A stretch of DNA of 6,928 nt from Bacillota bacterium (GTDB lineage Bacteria > Bacillota_C > Negativicutes > JAEYSJ01), in the NCBI GenBank assembly GCA_023434855.1, contig JAEYSJ010000218.1:1-6928 (forward strand), given 5' to 3'. The notes under the pieces are model-generated. The model did no database searches and was not told the DNA's origin. It saw nothing but the letters and a program-made list of their open reading frames with translations. A program made the translations under genes and the position numbers. Within the stretch, counting starts at the first letter, position 1. Every line of letters begins with the position of its first letter. This document shows, in pieces, positions 5,927 to 6,928 of this stretch.

Positions 5927-6724
5927 CTATGCTTCCATTTCCAATCGTTTGCCTTTGAGCACTTCTTCCCGGAGAGTATTCCATATTTGCTGAAATAATT
6001 CATTATAATGCAAACTTGTGCGAATAACGGAAATTTCTCTGGGCCGGGGGAGATCAACATCAATGATACATTTAATTTTGCCGGGATGAGCTGTCATCAC
6101 CATAATCCGGTCCCCCATGCACAAAGCCTCATCGATGCTATGGGTTATAAAAAGGGCGGTTTTTTGTGTTTTTTCCCAAATGCGGAGCAGTTCCTGCTGC
6201 AGAATAATTCTGTTTTGCTCGTCCAGTGCGCCGAAGGGTTCATCCATTAGCAATATTTCCGGATCATTGGCAAAAGCCCTGGCAACACTGACCCGTTGTT
6301 TCATACCGCCGGAAAGTTGATATGGATAGCAATCGATAAACTTGGACAAGCCGATCATGCTGATATACTGTTCAGCAATAGAATAGCGTTCTTTCTTCGA
6401 AAATCCCCGCAGCTTGAGCCCATAAGCGACATTATCGCGGACAGTCATCCAGGGAAACACCGATTGTTCCTGAAATACCATAGAATTAGCCGGACGGTCC
6501 GGCTGCGTGACCGTGATAGTCACTTCCCCGCCGGTAGCTGTTTCCAAACCGGCAATAATACGCAGCAGAGTTGTTTTGCCACAGCCGCTTGGACCCACAA
6601 TGCAGAAAAACTCGCCGGCAGCCACCCTGAAATTTATGTCGTGCAGAACGGTCATAAGACCTAAGCCGGCGACAAAGGATTTGCTCACCTTTTGCGCTAT
6701 TATGCTTGTTGTTGCCGTAATCAT
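5927..6724 (-). CDS. ABC importer ATPase, nitrate/sulfonate/taurine (SsuB/TauB) family
   Basis: 265 residues, normal for the family. Walker A is GPSGCGKTT (44-52) and the Q-loop glutamine is Q85 in VFQEQSVFPW. The signature is LSGGMKQR (137-144), Walker B ILLMDE (157-162), followed by PFGALDEQNR with the D-loop, and the switch histidine is H195 in ITHSIDEAL. VFQE..VFPW and the tail HPGKIK...DVDLPRPR are characteristic of the SsuB/TauB/NrtD group, which powers uptake of sulfonates, taurine, nitrate or thiamine-precursor-like molecules. The true substrate cannot be read here. All catalytic residues are present. It follows its permease after a 10-base gap. GAGG at 6734-6731 lies six bases before the ATG at 6724, and an adjacent ATG at 6727 is only three bases away, so 6724 is preferred. 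The frame stays open upstream to another ATG at 6778, but that would overlap the permease. Confidence 0.94.
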   Translation of the reverse strand: MITATTSIIAQKVSKSFVAGLGLMTVLHDINFRVAAGEFFCIVGPSGCGKTTLLRIIAGLETATGGEVTITVTQPDRPANSMVFQEQSVFPWMTVRDNVAYGLKLRGFSKKERYSIAEQYISMIGLSKFIDCYPYQLSGGMKQRVSVARAFANDPEILLMDEPFGALDEQNRIILQQELLRIWEKTQKTALFITHSIDEALCMGDRIMVMTAHPGKIKCIIDVDLPRPREISVIRTSLHYNELFQQIWNTLREEVLKGKRLEMEA

Positions 6725-6734
6725 CATCCACCTC

Positions 6735-6928
6735 TCAAAGCCGTTTCCAGGGAATAACCCAACGTTCAATAATATCAAGAATTATAGAGAACAAATAACC
6801 CAGTACGGACAGCAGGATGAGCGCCACGAACATGTGCTCAATGGCAAACATATCATACGCGCGCCAAATCATCCAGCCCACACCGGCCTTGGCAGCCGAC
6901 ATTTCGGCAGCGACCACCAGGATTAAGG
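6735..6928 (-). CDS. ABC importer permease, SsuC/TauC-like, C-terminal fragment (5' part beyond right edge)
   Basis: The frame enters at the right edge with LILVVAAEM and ends at TGA 6737-6735, giving the last 63 residues. AAEMSAAKAGVGWMIW followed by a loop and a hydrophobic helix (roughly HMFVALILLSVLGYLFSIIL), then a basic end (ERWVIPWKR), matches the C-terminus of binding-protein-dependent inner-membrane permeases of the SsuC/TauC group. There the A-E-x-x-A-A-x-x-G stretch follows the EAA coupling loop that contacts the ATPase. The EAA loop itself is outside the window. The ATPase at 5927-6724 starts ten bases downstream, so the two form one operon. A periplasmic or lipid-anchored substrate-binding protein is expected further upstream. 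Confidence 0.9.
   Translation of the reverse strand, partial: LILVVAAEMSAAKAGVGWMIWRAYDMFAIEHMFVALILLSVLGYLFSIILDIIERWVIPWKRL

Noticed and set aside
5854..6063. Minus-strand 69-codon frame overlapping the end of the importer ATPase
   Set aside because: Most of it overlaps the ATPase coding sequence in another frame, and it has no ribosome site or recognisable content.
6725..6778. Longer N-terminus for the importer ATPase, starting at ATG 6778
   Set aside because: It would overlap the end of the permease and add residues not seen in the family. The GAGG site and family length support the start at 6724.
1..6928. CRISPR, insertion sequence, tRNA/rRNA, prophage or toxin-antitoxin system
   Set aside because: I saw no spaced direct repeats, terminal inverted repeats with a transposase, cloverleaf-like sequence or phage proteins. 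The only notable repeats are the terminator arms.

Overview
The window reads as ordinary bacterial chromosome at moderate GC. The purine-rich Shine-Dalgarno sites (AAGGGGG, GGAG, GGGGGG), the short AT-rich intergenic stretches and the style of the proteins suggest a Firmicute. A member of the Negativicutes (Sporomusa/Pelosinus-like) is my best guess, but this is inference and no marker gene in the window proves it. Every confident gene lies on the minus strand, so the window should be read from right to left.

Right edge (5927-6928): the last 63 codons of an integral-membrane permease are followed 10 nt later by its ATPase. Together they are the end of an SsuBC/TauBC-type (nitrate/sulfonate/taurine family) ABC importer operon. 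The solute-binding protein and most of the permease lie outside. A 172-nt AT-rich gap (5755-5926) separates this operon from the next.

Centre (2676-5754): a two-gene operon with a 4-nt gap. A guanylate-kinase-like P-loop protein is followed by hrpB, a full-length DEAH-type RNA helicase-like ATPase. The helicase ribosome site overlaps the stop codon of the kinase-like gene, so the two are probably translationally coupled. The kinase-like protein keeps the P-loop and parts of the GMP pocket but differs at two expected GMP contacts. It may be a divergent paralogue rather than the housekeeping Gmk.

Left-centre (1802-2675): a gene-poor patch with one small two-helix membrane protein (2088-2399). 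It ends at a perfect 14-bp inverted repeat that makes a convincing minus-strand terminator. On the plus strand, facing that hairpin, there is a tiny translation unit with an excellent ribosome site. It stops after nine codons, but another frame then stays open for 28 codons up to the hairpin, so it may be a frameshifted or decayed small gene. A second short plus-strand frame with a GTG start (2439-2567) is a weak candidate.

Left edge (1-1801): the first ~600 residues of a large FtsX/MacB-superfamily ABC permease with duplicated halves, running off the left end.

I found no RNA genes, CRISPR array, insertion sequence or phage genes. The window is mostly conventional. The points worth a second look are the divergent kinase-like partner of HrpB and the small-ORF region around 1.9-2.6 kb.
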